64,000 bases of DNA from positions 186,001 to 250,000 of the forward strand of contig DFGE01000022.1 of assembly GCA_002371675.1 (NCBI GenBank), given 5' to 3'. Source of the stretch: Clostridiales bacterium UBA3758. Its GTDB lineage: Bacteria; Bacillota; Clostridia; Oscillospirales; Oscillospiraceae. The position numbers and the translations under genes were made by a program. The notes beneath the pieces are model-generated. The model was not told where the DNA came from. It saw only the letters and a program-made list of their open reading frames with translations, and did no database searches. Shown here piece by piece: positions 40,569 through 50,200 of this stretch (position 1 is its first letter; the number at the start of each line of letters is the position of its first letter).

Positions 40569-43500
40569 ATCATCTCTTTCGGGTCAAACAGGCTGATTTG
40601 ACTGGTATCCGGTAATTCTCCGAAGGCGCCCATGGCCTTGAGCGTGTCAAGGTGGGTCTGGCTGACCTTTCCGCAGGCCTGCCTCAACTGCTCGATGGAA
40701 ATGAATTTCTTTCCGGAATGCGCGGCCTTTGCGAGATCCTCCGCGGCAGCCTCCCCCAGGCCGGCGATGGAGACAAAGGGCGGACGCAGCTGCTTCTCTC
40801 CGACCGGAAGGAAGCGGGCCGCATCGGACTCATAGAGCTCGATCGGCGCGAAGGAGAAGCCGCGGAGATAGAACTCATAGACCGCCTCGAGTGTTACCAA
40901 CAGATCCTCTTCATTCGCCGTGAGGTCGTTGCGGCGGTGCATCTCGTTGATTGTCCGGCGCACACCGTCGGTACCGACGCACATCATAGCAGCGTCAAAG
41001 CCGCCCTTCTGGCTGCGGCGATAGAAATACGCGCTGTAGAAGGCCAGAGGCTTGTGCACCTTGAACCAGGCGATACGGAAGGCCATCATGACATAGGCAA
41101 CCGCGTGCGCCTTAGGGAAGAGATAGGCGATCTTGCGGGCCGACTCGATCCACCAGTCGGGCACGCCGAGATTGCGCATCTGCTGTTCGGCGTCGCCCGG
41201 GAACTGACCGCCGCCCTTTTTGACCTTGCCCTTGCGGACGGCCTCCATGGTCTTAAAGGCCAGGGAGGGTTCCATCCCCTTCTGGATGAGCGTGATCATG
41301 ATATCGTCGCGGCAGCCGATGGTCTGGTTGACATCCGCGACGCCGTTGACGATCAGGTCATGGATGTTGCCCGCCCACACATCCGTGCCGTGAGAGAAGC
41401 CGGAGAGACGCACCAGCGTGTCAAACTGCCTGGGTTGGGTATCGACCAGCATCTGGCGCGTAAAGGGCGTGCCGAATTCCGGAACGCCGATCGAGCCGGT
41501 CTTGCCGATGATGGGATCGTTGTCAGGCAGGCCGAGCGCCGCAGGCGAAGTATAGATAGACATGGTATCCGGATCAGACAGGGAGATAGTCTTGGCGTCC
41601 ACGCCCGTCATATCCTCCATCATGCGGATCATGGTGGGGTCATCGTGACCGAGCTCGTCGAGCTTGAGGAGGTTGTCCTCCATGCAGTGGTATTCAAAAT
41701 GCGTGGTGATGATGCCGCTTGTGGGATCGTCCGCCGGATGCTGGACAGGGCAGAAGTCCGTCACGTCCTTGTCCTGGGGGATGATAACGAGGCCGCCGGG
41801 GTGCTGACCCGTGGTGCGCTTGATGCCCACAAGCCCCTGCGCAAGGCGGTTCTCCTCCGCCTTGCAGGCCTGGATGTTTCTCTCCTCGAGGTACTTCTTC
41901 ACATAACCGTAGGCCGTTTTCTCCGCGAGCGTGCCGATGGTACCGGCGCGGAACACGTGATCGGAACCGAACAGCACTTCTGTGTATTTATGCGCCTTGG
42001 CCTGGTATTCGCCGGAGAAATTGAGGTCGATATCCGGGGTCTTCTCGTTGCCGGGGAAGCCCAGGAAGGTTTCAAAGGGGATGTCAAAACCGTCGCGGTT
42101 CATCCGCGTACCGCATTCCGGGCAGTCCTTCTCCGGCATGTCCGCACCGCAGCCGAAACTGCCGTCGGTTATGAATTCCGAATGGCAGCACTTGGGGCAG
42201 ACATAGTGCGGCGGGAGGGAGTTTACCTCCGTGATGCCGGACATGAAAGCCACGATCGAGGAGCCGACGCTGCCGCGGCTGCCGACGAGGTAGCCGTGCT
42301 CGAGGGAATTCTGCACGAGCTTCTGTGCAGACATGTAGATGACGTCGTAGTTGTGGTCGAGAATGGTGTTGAGCTCGGTGTCCACACGGCTCTGCACGAT
42401 CTCGGGCGGGTTCTCGCCGTAGATGCGGTGCATCTTGGAATAGACCAGGTCGCGCAGCTGCTGGGCGGAGTTCTCAATCTTCGGCGGGAAGAGGTTCTTC
42501 GGCAGCAGCTCGATTTCTTCAACCTGATCGGCAATGGCGCGGGTGTTGGTAATGACGACCTCTCTGGCCGTCTCCTCGCCGAGATAGGCGAATTCCGCCA
42601 GCATCTCTTCCGTGGTGCGGAAGAAGATGGGACAGTCGCGGTCGGCGTCGGAAAAGCCCTTGGCCGCCTGCAGGATCTTGCGGTACTGCTCGTCCTCCGG
42701 GTCAAGGAAGTGCACGTCGCTCGCGGCGATGACAGGCTTGTTCAGACGTCGGCCGGTCTCCAGAATGCGGCGGTTGTAATCCTGCAGAACGCCGACGTCG
42801 CTGACGCGGCCGTTATCCACCAGGAAGCCGTTGTTGCAGATCGGCTGGATCTCGAGGTAGTCAAAGAATTCGGCGATTTGGTCAAGTTCTTCGTCGCTCA
42901 CGCCGCGCATGACCGCGCCGTAGAGCTCGCCCATGCCGCAGGCGGAGCCCACCAGAATGCCCTCTCGGTGCTGCAGGAGCAGGCTCTTGGGCACGGTGGG
43001 ACTGCGGTGGAAGTACTTGAGGTAGGACTGCGAGATCATCTCATAGAGATTCTTGAGTCCCGTCCGGTTCTTCACAAGCAGGACCATGTGATAGGTCTTC
43101 GCAGTATCTGTACGGCGGAGGCTCTGGCACACAGTCTCCACATCATCGACGCATTTCGCACCCTGCTGACGCAGCATGGGCAGGAATTTGTCCATCATCC
43201 TGGCCACGACAAGCGCATCATCCGAAGCGCGGTGGTGGTTGAAGGCGGGCAGCCCCAGATGATTGGAGACCGTGTCGAGCTTGAAGCGCTTGAGCTCAGG
43301 CAGCAGTGCCTGCGAGATGGCAAGCGTATCGAGATACACGGGATCGAATTTGATCCCGCTCCGCCTGGACGCGGCCTTCATAAAGCCTACGTCAAAGCTC
43401 GCGTTGTGTGCGATGATCGGTCTGTCCCCCGCGAAATCGAGAAACATCCGCATGGCCTCATCTTCGAGCGGCGCGCCGGCCACATCGCTGTCGCGAATAC

Positions 43501-44581
43501 CGGTTAGTCTGGTGATATCCGCCGGGATGGGCATCTGCGGATCAACAAAGGTGTTGAAGGTCTGCTTCACCTCACCGCCGGAGAAAAGGATCGCACCGAT
43601 CTCGGTCATGCGGTCATTGAGCGCGTTCAGACCCGTGGTCTCAATATCAAAGGCGATAAATTCCGTGTCCAGCGGGAGCTTGGAGCTGCCGCTCACGGCG
43701 CGGTTGCCGTCCATGTCGTTGACAAAATAGATCTCGCAGCCGTAGATGATTTTGACTCCGTTCTTCTTGCCCGCCTTCCACATATCCGGGAAGGCCTGGG
43801 CTACGCCGTGGTCTGTCACGGCGATGGCGGGCATGCCCCAGGCAGCTGCGCGCTTGACGATGGCTGCAGGGTCGGTCAACGCATCCAGTGCAGAGAAGCG
43901 CGTATGCATATGCAGCTCCACTCGCTTTTCCGGAGCGTTGTCCGGACGGACATATTTCTTGCCCTTCATGATATTGTTCGGCTGCAGCGCATAGTCCTGA
44001 TCGCGGTTGTTCCAGGTATAGAGTCCCTGCACGATCAGATGATCGCCCGGCGCGATCTTATCGATCACGCTGCGATCCTCTGTGGGCGGGAAAAAGCGGG
44101 CGACGCGCACGGAATTCGTACGGTCGGTCATATCGAAGCTCAGAAAAGCGCCTCCGCCTTTGGTGGTCCGGCTGTTCACAAGCACAACGTCCCCTTCCAC
44201 GGTGACGCGGCTGACGTCGAGGCTCAGAAGCTTCATGGCGATCGGATGCTGCTTGATCGCGTGACCGTAGAGCACCTCGCCCTTCGGTGCGCCCTTCTTA
44301 TCGTTCTCCGGCAGCGCAGCTGCGGCAGAGGCCTTCACGGCCTGGGGATAATCCGGGACGAGCACAACGCGCGAGAGCCCATAGTCTGCCCGGATTCGCT
44401 CCTCCAGCGTGCCCTGCTCCACAGGAGAAGGCATAGCCGCAAAGCGGGCCGATACGGTCAGGCTGCGCTCCGCACGGTTCACCTTCGCCTCCGTAACCCA
44501 GGCCAGGTGCAGACCGCCCGCGGTACTCTCGAGATCGTCGCAGCCGGGGAAGATGGTCAGAAATGGGGTATAATCAGGCAT
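40565..44581 (-). CDS. polC: DNA polymerase III alpha subunit, PolC type
   Basis: Replicative polymerase of low-GC Gram-positives with built-in proofreading. The 1338-residue product has an N-terminal region and OB fold (about 100-205), a PHP domain (VELHMHTRFS from residue 221, AVTDHG), the inserted DnaQ-like exonuclease (FIAFDIETTGLN near 308, IIAHNASFD, HHRASDDA), a zinc knuckle (CPKC ... CPECG), and the palm (PDIDLNFSGEYQ). It is about 100 residues shorter than Bacillus PolC, mainly at the N-terminus. It lies 31 bp after ispG. GGAG precedes ATG 44581. Confidence 0.97.
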   Translation of the reverse strand: MPDYTPFLTIFPGCDDLESTAGGLHLAWVTEAKVNRAERSLTVSARFAAMPSPVEQGTLEERIRADYGLSRVVLVPDYPQAVKASAAAALPENDKKGAPKGEVLYGHAIKQHPIAMKLLSLDVSRVTVEGDVVLVNSRTTKGGGAFLSFDMTDRTNSVRVARFFPPTEDRSVIDKIAPGDHLIVQGLYTWNNRDQDYALQPNNIMKGKKYVRPDNAPEKRVELHMHTRFSALDALTDPAAIVKRAAAWGMPAIAVTDHGVAQAFPDMWKAGKKNGVKIIYGCEIYFVNDMDGNRAVSGSSKLPLDTEFIAFDIETTGLNALNDRMTEIGAILFSGGEVKQTFNTFVDPQMPIPADITRLTGIRDSDVAGAPLEDEAMRMFLDFAGDRPIIAHNASFDVGFMKAASRRSGIKFDPVYLDTLAISQALLPELKRFKLDTVSNHLGLPAFNHHRASDDALVVARMMDKFLPMLRQQGAKCVDDVETVCQSLRRTDTAKTYHMVLLVKNRTGLKNLYEMISQSYLKYFHRSPTVPKSLLLQHREGILVGSACGMGELYGAVMRGVSDEELDQIAEFFDYLEIQPICNNGFLVDNGRVSDVGVLQDYNRRILETGRRLNKPVIAASDVHFLDPEDEQYRKILQAAKGFSDADRDCPIFFRTTEEMLAEFAYLGEETAREVVITNTRAIADQVEEIELLPKNLFPPKIENSAQQLRDLVYSKMHRIYGENPPEIVQSRVDTELNTILDHNYDVIYMSAQKLVQNSLEHGYLVGSRGSVGSSIVAFMSGITEVNSLPPHYVCPKCCHSEFITDGSFGCGADMPEKDCPECGTRMNRDGFDIPFETFLGFPGNEKTPDIDLNFSGEYQAKAHKYTEVLFGSDHVFRAGTIGTLAEKTAYGYVKKYLEERNIQACKAEENRLAQGLVGIKRTTGQHPGGLVIIPQDKDVTDFCPVQHPADDPTSGIITTHFEYHCMEDNLLKLDELGHDDPTMIRMMEDMTGVDAKTISLSDPDTMSIYTSPAALGLPDNDPIIGKTGSIGVPEFGTPFTRQMLVDTQPRQFDTLVRLSGFSHGTDVWAGNIHDLIVNGVADVNQTIGCRDDIMITLIQKGMEPSLAFKTMEAVRKGKVKKGGGQFPGDAEQQMRNLGVPDWWIESARKIAYLFPKAHAVAYVMMAFRIAWFKVHKPLAFYSAYFYRRSQKGGFDAAMMCVGTDGVRRTINEMHRRNDLTANEEDLLVTLEAVYEFYLRGFSFAPIELYESDAARFLPVGEKQLRPPFVSIAGLGEAAAEDLAKAAHSGKKFISIEQLRQACGKVSQTHLDTLKAMGAFGELPDTSQISLFDPKEMI

Positions 44582-44612
44582 TGCTTACTCCGTATACTCA
44601 AAAATCACAGGC

Positions 44613-45665
44613 TCAGTCGCTCTCGATCATCGCCATCAGCGCGTCGAGGAGCTGATCGTAGTCATAGGTGCCGACGACCTGGCCCTTGCGGAAAATGAGG
44701 CCCTTGTCCTTGCCGCCGGCGATGCCGAAATCGGCCTCGCGCGCCTCGCCGGGACCGTTCACCACACAGCCCATGACGGCAACGGTAACGTCCTTTTTAA
44801 CGCTCTTCAGCCGATCCTCCACGCGGGAGGCGAGACCGATGAGATCGATCTCCGTGCGCCCGCAGGTAGGGCAGGAGATAAACTTCACGCCGCCCTTTCT
44901 CACGCCGGCCGCCTTCAGGATAGCGATACCTGCCGTGACCTCGCGGACCGGGTCTGCCGTGAGGGAGACCCGGATCGTATCCCCGATCCCCTCGGACAGC
45001 AGCGTGCCGATCCCGACGGCGGACTGGATCGTGCCGTTCCATTCGGTACCGGTCTCGGTAACGCCGAGATGCAGGGGGTACGGGAAGGTCTCCGCCGCCA
45101 TGCGGTAGGCCGCAATGGTGAGCGGAACGGTGGAGGATTTGAGCGAGAGGCAGATATCCTCAAAGCCGAAGCGCGTGAGCAGCTCCACGTGACCTTTCGC
45201 GCTCTCCACCATGGCCTCCGGGCAGGGATGACCGTACTTGGCGAGCAGGGGCTTTTCCAGGGAGCCGGCATTGACGCCGATGCGGATAGGGATATGCCGC
45301 GCCTTACAGGCCTCCGCAACGGCCTTGACATTTTCCGCACCGCCGATATTGCCGGGGTTGATGCGGATCTTGTCGATGCCGCGCTCTGCAGCCATGAGGG
45401 CAAGACGGTAGTCAAAATGGATATCCGCGACGAGCGGCACATCCACCTGTTCCTTGATCTTGTCGATGGCGCGGGCGGCGCGCTCATCCGGCACCGCGAG
45501 ACGCACGATCTCGCAGCCGGCAGCGCGCAGATCCTTGATCTGCTGGACAGTTTTCTCCACATCCCAGGTTTTGGTATTGCACATCGACTGCACTGTGACC
45601 GGCGCGCCGCCGCCCAGCTGCAGTCCGCCCACCGAAACGGGGCGGGTATTCTCTCTGTATATCAT
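44613..45665 (-). CDS. ispG: 4-hydroxy-3-methylbut-2-enyl diphosphate synthase
   Basis: Penultimate step of the MEP isoprenoid pathway: reductive ring opening of MEcPP by a [4Fe-4S] enzyme. The 350-residue bacterial form shows VTVQSMCNTKTWDVE at the N-terminus and the cluster cysteines in ISCPTCGRTEIDL (CxxC) and VMGCVVNGPGE. ATG 45665 has a moderate ribosome site (GGCAGG). It shares the long run with dxr and uppS, so isoprenoid precursors and their use are encoded together. Confidence 0.97.
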   Translation of the reverse strand: MIYRENTRPVSVGGLQLGGGAPVTVQSMCNTKTWDVEKTVQQIKDLRAAGCEIVRLAVPDERAARAIDKIKEQVDVPLVADIHFDYRLALMAAERGIDKIRINPGNIGGAENVKAVAEACKARHIPIRIGVNAGSLEKPLLAKYGHPCPEAMVESAKGHVELLTRFGFEDICLSLKSSTVPLTIAAYRMAAETFPYPLHLGVTETGTEWNGTIQSAVGIGTLLSEGIGDTIRVSLTADPVREVTAGIAILKAAGVRKGGVKFISCPTCGRTEIDLIGLASRVEDRLKSVKKDVTVAVMGCVVNGPGEAREADFGIAGGKDKGLIFRKGQVVGTYDYDQLLDALMAMIESD

Positions 45666-45700
45666 GCCGTTTACCTGCCTATTCTCTTGATAACTTATTG

Positions 45701-45706
45701 ATTATA
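45701..45706 (-). promoter_or_regulatory. Possible extended -10 promoter for ispG-polC
   Basis: Minus-strand TGATATAAT, an extended -10 element, 36 bp before the ispG start; the matching -35 is weak. It would give ispG-polC its own start after the hairpin at 45782-45838. Confidence 0.45.
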
Positions 45707-45781
45707 TCATGCCGCCGCCGAAAAAGGAAGAGCGGATGTCGATTTCCGTCGATTTCCGTCATTGCAGAACTGGCCCGAGCC

Positions 45782-45838
45782 AAAAAGGAACTCCCCTGTC
45801 CGGCTGCTTCGCTCCGGACGGGAGAGTCCTTTTTGTGT
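45782..45838 (-). terminator. Hairpin between rseP and ispG
   Basis: Long imperfect stem AAAAAGGA...CTCCC...GTCCGG with its complement, ending in TTTTT on either strand. It divides the housekeeping run into pyrH...rseP and ispG...lipid kinase. The rest of the 260-bp gap contains no gene. Confidence 0.65.
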
Positions 45839-45925
45839 TGTTTGTTCAGCGCCCTGCAAGTGAGGCGGGACAAAAAGCGCCGAAAAGGGACGCTCACCGG
45901 CAGCAGGTGTTCGTAACCGCTAAGC

Positions 45926-46990
45926 CTAGCCTCTCACAAGGCGAAGAATGTCATTGAACATCACGAAGGCCATCAAAGCCAGCAGCAGGATCATGCCCGC
46001 GCCGTGGACATAGCCCTCGTACTTGGGGTTGAGCTTTTTATGGGTAACGCTCTCGATGAGCCAGGTGATAAGCAGGAAAAAGACGCGTCCGCCATCCAGC
46101 GCGGGGATGGGAAGCAGATTCATAATGGCGAGGTTCACGGCAATGAAGGCGCCGAGATACAGGATATTAAAGAACGCATCCTCCACCGTTTCCGCCTGCT
46201 CGCCCGTCTCGGCCATGAGATCAACGATGCCGACCGGGCCGGAGAGCTCCTTGACGCTCACATCGCCGCGGACCAGCATCTCCAGGCTCATCCAGACCAT
46301 GCGGCTGAAGTCCATGGCTGTATCCCAGGTGTGAGAGAGCTTTTTGCCGAAGGTAGCCTCCTCGACATCGTTTCCGAGGTAGAAGCCGAACATTTTGTTC
46401 TCCTGACCTTCGTATTCGATGGGCACCATGTAGTAGTCCTTGATCTTGACCTTTTCTCCGTTGCGGATCATGACGAGATCATAGTAGTCTCCGCCGCGGC
46501 TGAGAAATGTACCGACGTCCTCGGTATGGTATATGCGGTGGCCGTCGATCTTATAAAACTGATCACCTGCCTGCAGACCCTCTGCGCTCTCGTAGGGGCA
46601 GCCGTCCATGAAGCCGCTGAGCACCGGAACATAAAAGCCCTTCGCACTGATATACAGGCAGAAGATCACCAAGAGGCCGAGCAGGAAGTTCATCGCCGCG
46701 CCGGCGCAGAGGATGATCGCCCGCTTCCAGGGCGCCTGGCTGGTGAAGGCGCGCGGATCGTCATTCTCCTCGTCCTCGCCGAGCATGGCGCAGTAACCTC
46801 CGAGAGGGATGGCGCGCAGGGAATAGAGCGTCTCGCCTTTTTTCTTTTTGAAAATGGCAGGGCCCATGCCGATGGAGAACTCCTCCACCTTCACGCCGCA
46901 GGCCTTGGCTGTGATGAAGTGCCCGAATTCGTGGATACCGATGAGCACGCCGAAAATCAAAATGGCAAACAGGATATATACGATGGTCAT
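45926..46990 (-). CDS. rseP: Site-2 intramembrane metalloprotease RseP
   Basis: Membrane zinc protease that cuts anti-sigma factors or signal-peptide remnants. The 354-residue product has the active site GIHEFGHF near residue 22, a GxxxN/PxxxG-type second helix, one PDZ domain (about 150-225, with SAEGLQAGDQFYKIDG), and NLLPIPALDGG carrying the third zinc ligand. It lies between dxr and ispG, a conserved order in Firmicutes. ATG 46990 follows AAAGGATCC. Confidence 0.95.
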   Translation of the reverse strand: MTIVYILFAILIFGVLIGIHEFGHFITAKACGVKVEEFSIGMGPAIFKKKKGETLYSLRAIPLGGYCAMLGEDEENDDPRAFTSQAPWKRAIILCAGAAMNFLLGLLVIFCLYISAKGFYVPVLSGFMDGCPYESAEGLQAGDQFYKIDGHRIYHTEDVGTFLSRGGDYYDLVMIRNGEKVKIKDYYMVPIEYEGQENKMFGFYLGNDVEEATFGKKLSHTWDTAMDFSRMVWMSLEMLVRGDVSVKELSGPVGIVDLMAETGEQAETVEDAFFNILYLGAFIAVNLAIMNLLPIPALDGGRVFFLLITWLIESVTHKKLNPKYEGYVHGAGMILLLALMAFVMFNDILRLVRG

Positions 46991-47020
46991 AAGGGATCCT
47001 TTCTTGCGCGGGGAAAACGC

Positions 47021-48163
47021 TCAGAAATGTTCGTTCACGTAGGCGCGGGCGGCGGTGTCGGCGGCAAGGATGACGTCGAGATCGTCCGCAGGCTGCCGGG
47101 GGATGGTCTCGACAGCGCCGCGCGCGGCGTCATAGATGCGGTTATAGCCCAACTCGCCGCGCAGGAACTTGTGCACCGCGACCTCGTTGGCCGCGCTCAT
47201 CACGCAGGGCGCCGTACCGCCGCGGCGGGCACAGTCCATTGCCAGCGCGAGGCAGGGGAAGTTGACAAGATCCGGCTCCTCAAAGCTCAAATCGCGCAGC
47301 TTCCAGAAATCAAGATGCTCAAACTGCGACGCGCAGCGATCCGGGTAGCTCAGCGCGAGCTGGATCGGCAGACCCATATCGGGCACGCCGAGCTGGGCGA
47401 TGACCGTGCCGTCGACAAGCTCTACCATAGAGTGTATGACGCTCTGCGGGTGGATAACCACCGTGATATCATCCGGCGTCACGGAGAAGAGGTGCATCGC
47501 CTCGATGAACTCCAACCCCTTGTTCATGAGCGTGGAGCTGTCCACGGAGATTTTCGCACCCATGCTCCAGTTGGGGTGTGCCACCGCCTGGGCGGGGGTA
47601 ATATCCTCCAGCGTCGCACGCGATCTGCCGCGGAAGGGGCCGCCGGAGCCGGTAAGCAGGATCTTGTGCAGCTCGCCCTCTCCCCTGCCCATGAGGCACT
47701 GGAAAATGGCGGAATGCTCCGAATCGACCGGGACAATCTCCGCGCCTTTCTCCTTAGCGCGCGCCATCACGAGCTCGCCCGCGCAGACGAGTGTCTCCTT
47801 GTTGGCAAGGGCGATGCGCTTTTTCGCGTCGATGGCGGCCAGGGTGGGCTTCAGCCCGACGGCGCCGGACACCGCCGTCACTACGCAGTCGGCGCTGTCA
47901 AGCGTGGCGGCCTCAATCAGGCCCTCCATGCCGGAGCCGACGCGGATATCCGTATCGGCAACGGCGAGCTTGAACGCCTTTGCCGCCTCCTCATCGTATA
48001 CGGCCACAAATTCCGGCTTGAATTTTCTCGCCTGCTGCTCCAGCAGGTCGATCTTCCGGTTGGCAGTCAGCGCGGCCACACGGATGCCGGTATGCTCGGC
48101 AACCGCTGCCGTCTGCCGCCCGATGGAACCGGTGCAGCCCAATATGGAAATGGCATTTACCAT
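47021..48163 (-). CDS. dxr: 1-deoxy-D-xylulose 5-phosphate reductoisomerase
   Basis: Second step of the MEP pathway; NADPH-dependent conversion of DXP to MEP. The 380-residue enzyme has the NADPH motif ISILGCTGSIGRQT at the N-terminus, the metal and substrate residues in VPVDSEHSAIFQC, and the NWSMGAKISVDSSTLMNKGLE block. RBS GAGGGGG precedes ATG 48163. rseP follows 30 bp later. Confidence 0.97.
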   Translation of the reverse strand: MVNAISILGCTGSIGRQTAAVAEHTGIRVAALTANRKIDLLEQQARKFKPEFVAVYDEEAAKAFKLAVADTDIRVGSGMEGLIEAATLDSADCVVTAVSGAVGLKPTLAAIDAKKRIALANKETLVCAGELVMARAKEKGAEIVPVDSEHSAIFQCLMGRGEGELHKILLTGSGGPFRGRSRATLEDITPAQAVAHPNWSMGAKISVDSSTLMNKGLEFIEAMHLFSVTPDDITVVIHPQSVIHSMVELVDGTVIAQLGVPDMGLPIQLALSYPDRCASQFEHLDFWKLRDLSFEEPDLVNFPCLALAMDCARRGGTAPCVMSAANEVAVHKFLRGELGYNRIYDAARGAVETIPRQPADDLDVILAADTAARAYVNEHF

Positions 48164-48181
48164 AGGAATACCCCCTCAGGA

Positions 48182-48862
48182 TCACTTTCTTTTCAGCACT
48201 CTCAGCTTTGCCTTCTGCTCTGCGCCTATGCGGTAACTCTCCACCGCTTTCTGAATGGTCTTGTTATGTGTCCAGCAGTCCAGGCGGCCTTCTTCAAGAT
48301 AAGGCAGCGTAGCCTCATACTGCTTGGCAAGGGCGGTGGCAAAGAACCAAGCCCTCATCATGTTAACATAATATTCTTTCGATTCAATTAAGGAAACCAA
48401 TTCCAGCGCTTCCGGCATAAAATCCTCGTCAAGAAAATGCGCCATCAGCATCCCCACGCCGAAGCGGACGGTGTAGGGCCGCTCGGAGACAAGCCAGCGG
48501 CGGATATGCTCCAGCAGCTCCGGGCGGTGTTTTTTGAAAACCTTCGGGCTGAAGCTGTCGCAGGTGGCCCAGTTGTCAACATAGGGCAGGAAGCGCTCGG
48601 TCTCCGCCATGCAGTGGTCAAAGTCCCGGATCTGCTCAAGCAGGAATGCATGGAGCCCGTTTTCCTCAAAGGTTTCGTGGGGCAGCACTCTCAGAAAGGC
48701 CTCCGCCGCATCGCTGCCGCGCAGCTCCTTTGCCAGCTTTCGCAGGGCGGGCGTGCGCGCGCCGAGGATGGTTTGACGCTCAAGGGTCGGGACAAGCCTT
48801 GCCACGAAGGCCGCGTTCTTTTCATCCCGCAGCGCGAACAAGCGTTCCTGTATTTCCGTCAT
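48182..48862 (-). CDS. AlkD-like DNA alkylation repair protein
   Basis: A 226-residue all-helical HEAT-repeat protein of the AlkC/AlkD DNA glycosylase family, which removes bulky N-alkylated bases. Conserved segments are VPTLERQTILGARTPALRKL, the aromatic/acidic YVDNWATCDSFSPKVF, and the C-terminal NKTIQKAVESYRI. The ATG at 48862 has GGAG at 8 bases; a TTG at 48871 is too close. It sits between uppS and dxr, where cdsA is normally encoded, so it interrupts a conserved order. Confidence 0.85.
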   Translation of the reverse strand: MTEIQERLFALRDEKNAAFVARLVPTLERQTILGARTPALRKLAKELRGSDAAEAFLRVLPHETFEENGLHAFLLEQIRDFDHCMAETERFLPYVDNWATCDSFSPKVFKKHRPELLEHIRRWLVSERPYTVRFGVGMLMAHFLDEDFMPEALELVSLIESKEYYVNMMRAWFFATALAKQYEATLPYLEEGRLDCWTHNKTIQKAVESYRIGAEQKAKLRVLKRK

Positions 48863-48880
48863 GCTCAACACTCCGAAAAG

Positions 48881-49612
48881 CTATTTCACGCCGCCGTAGC
48901 GCCGGTCACGTCTGCGATAGGCCTCGATCGCCCTGTCGAGTTCCTCCGGGCCGAAATCGGGCCAGAGCACGTCTGTAAAATAAAACTCCGCGTAAGCGCA
49001 CTGCCAGAGCAGAAAATTGGAGAGGCGCTGCTCACCGCCGGGACGAATGAGCAGGTCGGGATCGGGGATGCCGGCGGAGTAGAGATAGCCGCCGAAGCGC
49101 TCCTCCGTGAGCGCATCCGCCTTTCCCGCCGCGAAGTCCTCCGCATAGCGGCGCGCGGCGTGCAGGATCTCGTCCCGCCCGCCGTAGTTGATGCAGATGT
49201 TGGCCTGAAAGCCTTCATAGTGCGAGGATATCTCCTCGGTCTTCGCAACCAGGGCGCGCTGCTCCTCGCTGAGCGCGCTGATATCGCCCAGCACCTTCAT
49301 GCGGATATGGTCGCGCTCCATGGTGTCCACCGCCTCCTGCAGATAGCGGTTGAGCAGAGCCATAATGGTCCTGACCTCTGCGGGCGGACGCTTCCAGTTC
49401 TCTGTGGAAAAAGCATAGACCGTGAGATAGTCTACGCCGATGTCTTTGCAATAGGTGGCAATTTTGCGGAAGGTTTCCGCGCCGACGGCGTGCCCCGCCG
49501 TGCGCGGAAGGCCGCGCTTCTTGGCCCAGCGCCCGTTTCCGTCCAGAATAATGGCAATATGCCGGGGGATGCCCTCCCCCGGCGTATTGGTCTTGTTGTT
49601 CGTGTTTGCCAT
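48881..49612 (-). CDS. uppS: Undecaprenyl diphosphate synthase
   Basis: Cis-prenyltransferase that builds the C55 lipid carrier for peptidoglycan and teichoic acids. The 243-residue protein has the signature HIAIILDGNGRWAKKRGLPR with the catalytic Asp, followed by GHAVGAETF. Later come DLLIRPGGEQRLSNFLLWQ and the YAEFYFTDVLWPDF end motif. The ATG shares one base with the frr stop (TGATG). Confidence 0.97.
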   Translation of the reverse strand: MANTNNKTNTPGEGIPRHIAIILDGNGRWAKKRGLPRTAGHAVGAETFRKIATYCKDIGVDYLTVYAFSTENWKRPPAEVRTIMALLNRYLQEAVDTMERDHIRMKVLGDISALSEEQRALVAKTEEISSHYEGFQANICINYGGRDEILHAARRYAEDFAAGKADALTEERFGGYLYSAGIPDPDLLIRPGGEQRLSNFLLWQCAYAEFYFTDVLWPDFGPEELDRAIEAYRRRDRRYGGVK

Positions 49613-50163
49613 CAGATCTCCGTGAGTTCCTTCTCTTTGCGCTCGGCGATCTTGTCGATCTCCTTGATAAAGTCGTCCGTCAGCTTCTGGATGTCCTTCT
49701 CGGCGATCTTGTAATCGTCCTCGGTGATCTCGGACTTCTTCTGCTGCTTCTTGAACTTCTCGACCGCGTCGCGGCGGATGTTGCGGATGGCAACCTTGGC
49801 CTCCTCGGCATACTTCTTGGTCTGCTTGACCAGATCGCGGCGGCGCTCCTCGGTGAGCGGCGGGAAGACGAGGCGAATGCTGCGGCCGTCGTTCTGCGGG
49901 TTGATACCCAGGTCGGAGGCGAGGATGGCCTTTTCAATAGTCTTGAGCAGGGAGCCGTCCCAGGGCTGGATCAGCAGAGAGCGGGGATCCGGCGTGGAAA
50001 TGGACGCGACCTGCTGGATCGGGGTGGGGACCCCATAGTAATCCACCTGGATCTGATCGAGTACGGAGGCATTGGCGCGGCCGGCGCGGATCGTCGCCAG
50101 GGTAGCGGTCAGGTTTTCGCAGGTCTTTTTCATTTTGCTTTCAAATTCGGTGTAATCAGACAT
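49612..50163 (-). CDS. frr: Ribosome recycling factor
   Basis: Splits post-termination ribosomes together with EF-G. The 183-residue product is of standard length, with RAGRANASVLDQIQVDYYG, STPDPRSLLIQPWD and the C-terminal helices (DDYKIAEKDIQKLTDDFIKEID). GAGGAGGG precedes ATG 50163. Between pyrH (37 bp) and uppS (1-bp overlap), the usual order. Confidence 0.97.
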   Translation of the reverse strand: MSDYTEFESKMKKTCENLTATLATIRAGRANASVLDQIQVDYYGVPTPIQQVASISTPDPRSLLIQPWDGSLLKTIEKAILASDLGINPQNDGRSIRLVFPPLTEERRRDLVKQTKKYAEEAKVAIRNIRRDAVEKFKKQQKKSEITEDDYKIAEKDIQKLTDDFIKEIDKIAERKEKELTEI

Positions 50164-50200
50164 GTTGTACCCTCCTCATTTGATATATCGTAAAGCTTTA

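Noticed and set aside
40652..43507. A 951-codon open frame on the plus strand opposite polC
   Set aside because: The opposite strand encodes an intact PolC with all motifs; the plus-strand product has no recognisable domain.
46004..48391. A 795-codon open frame on the plus strand across rseP and dxr
   Set aside because: It spans two well-supported genes and their gap on the other strand and has the same shadow composition.
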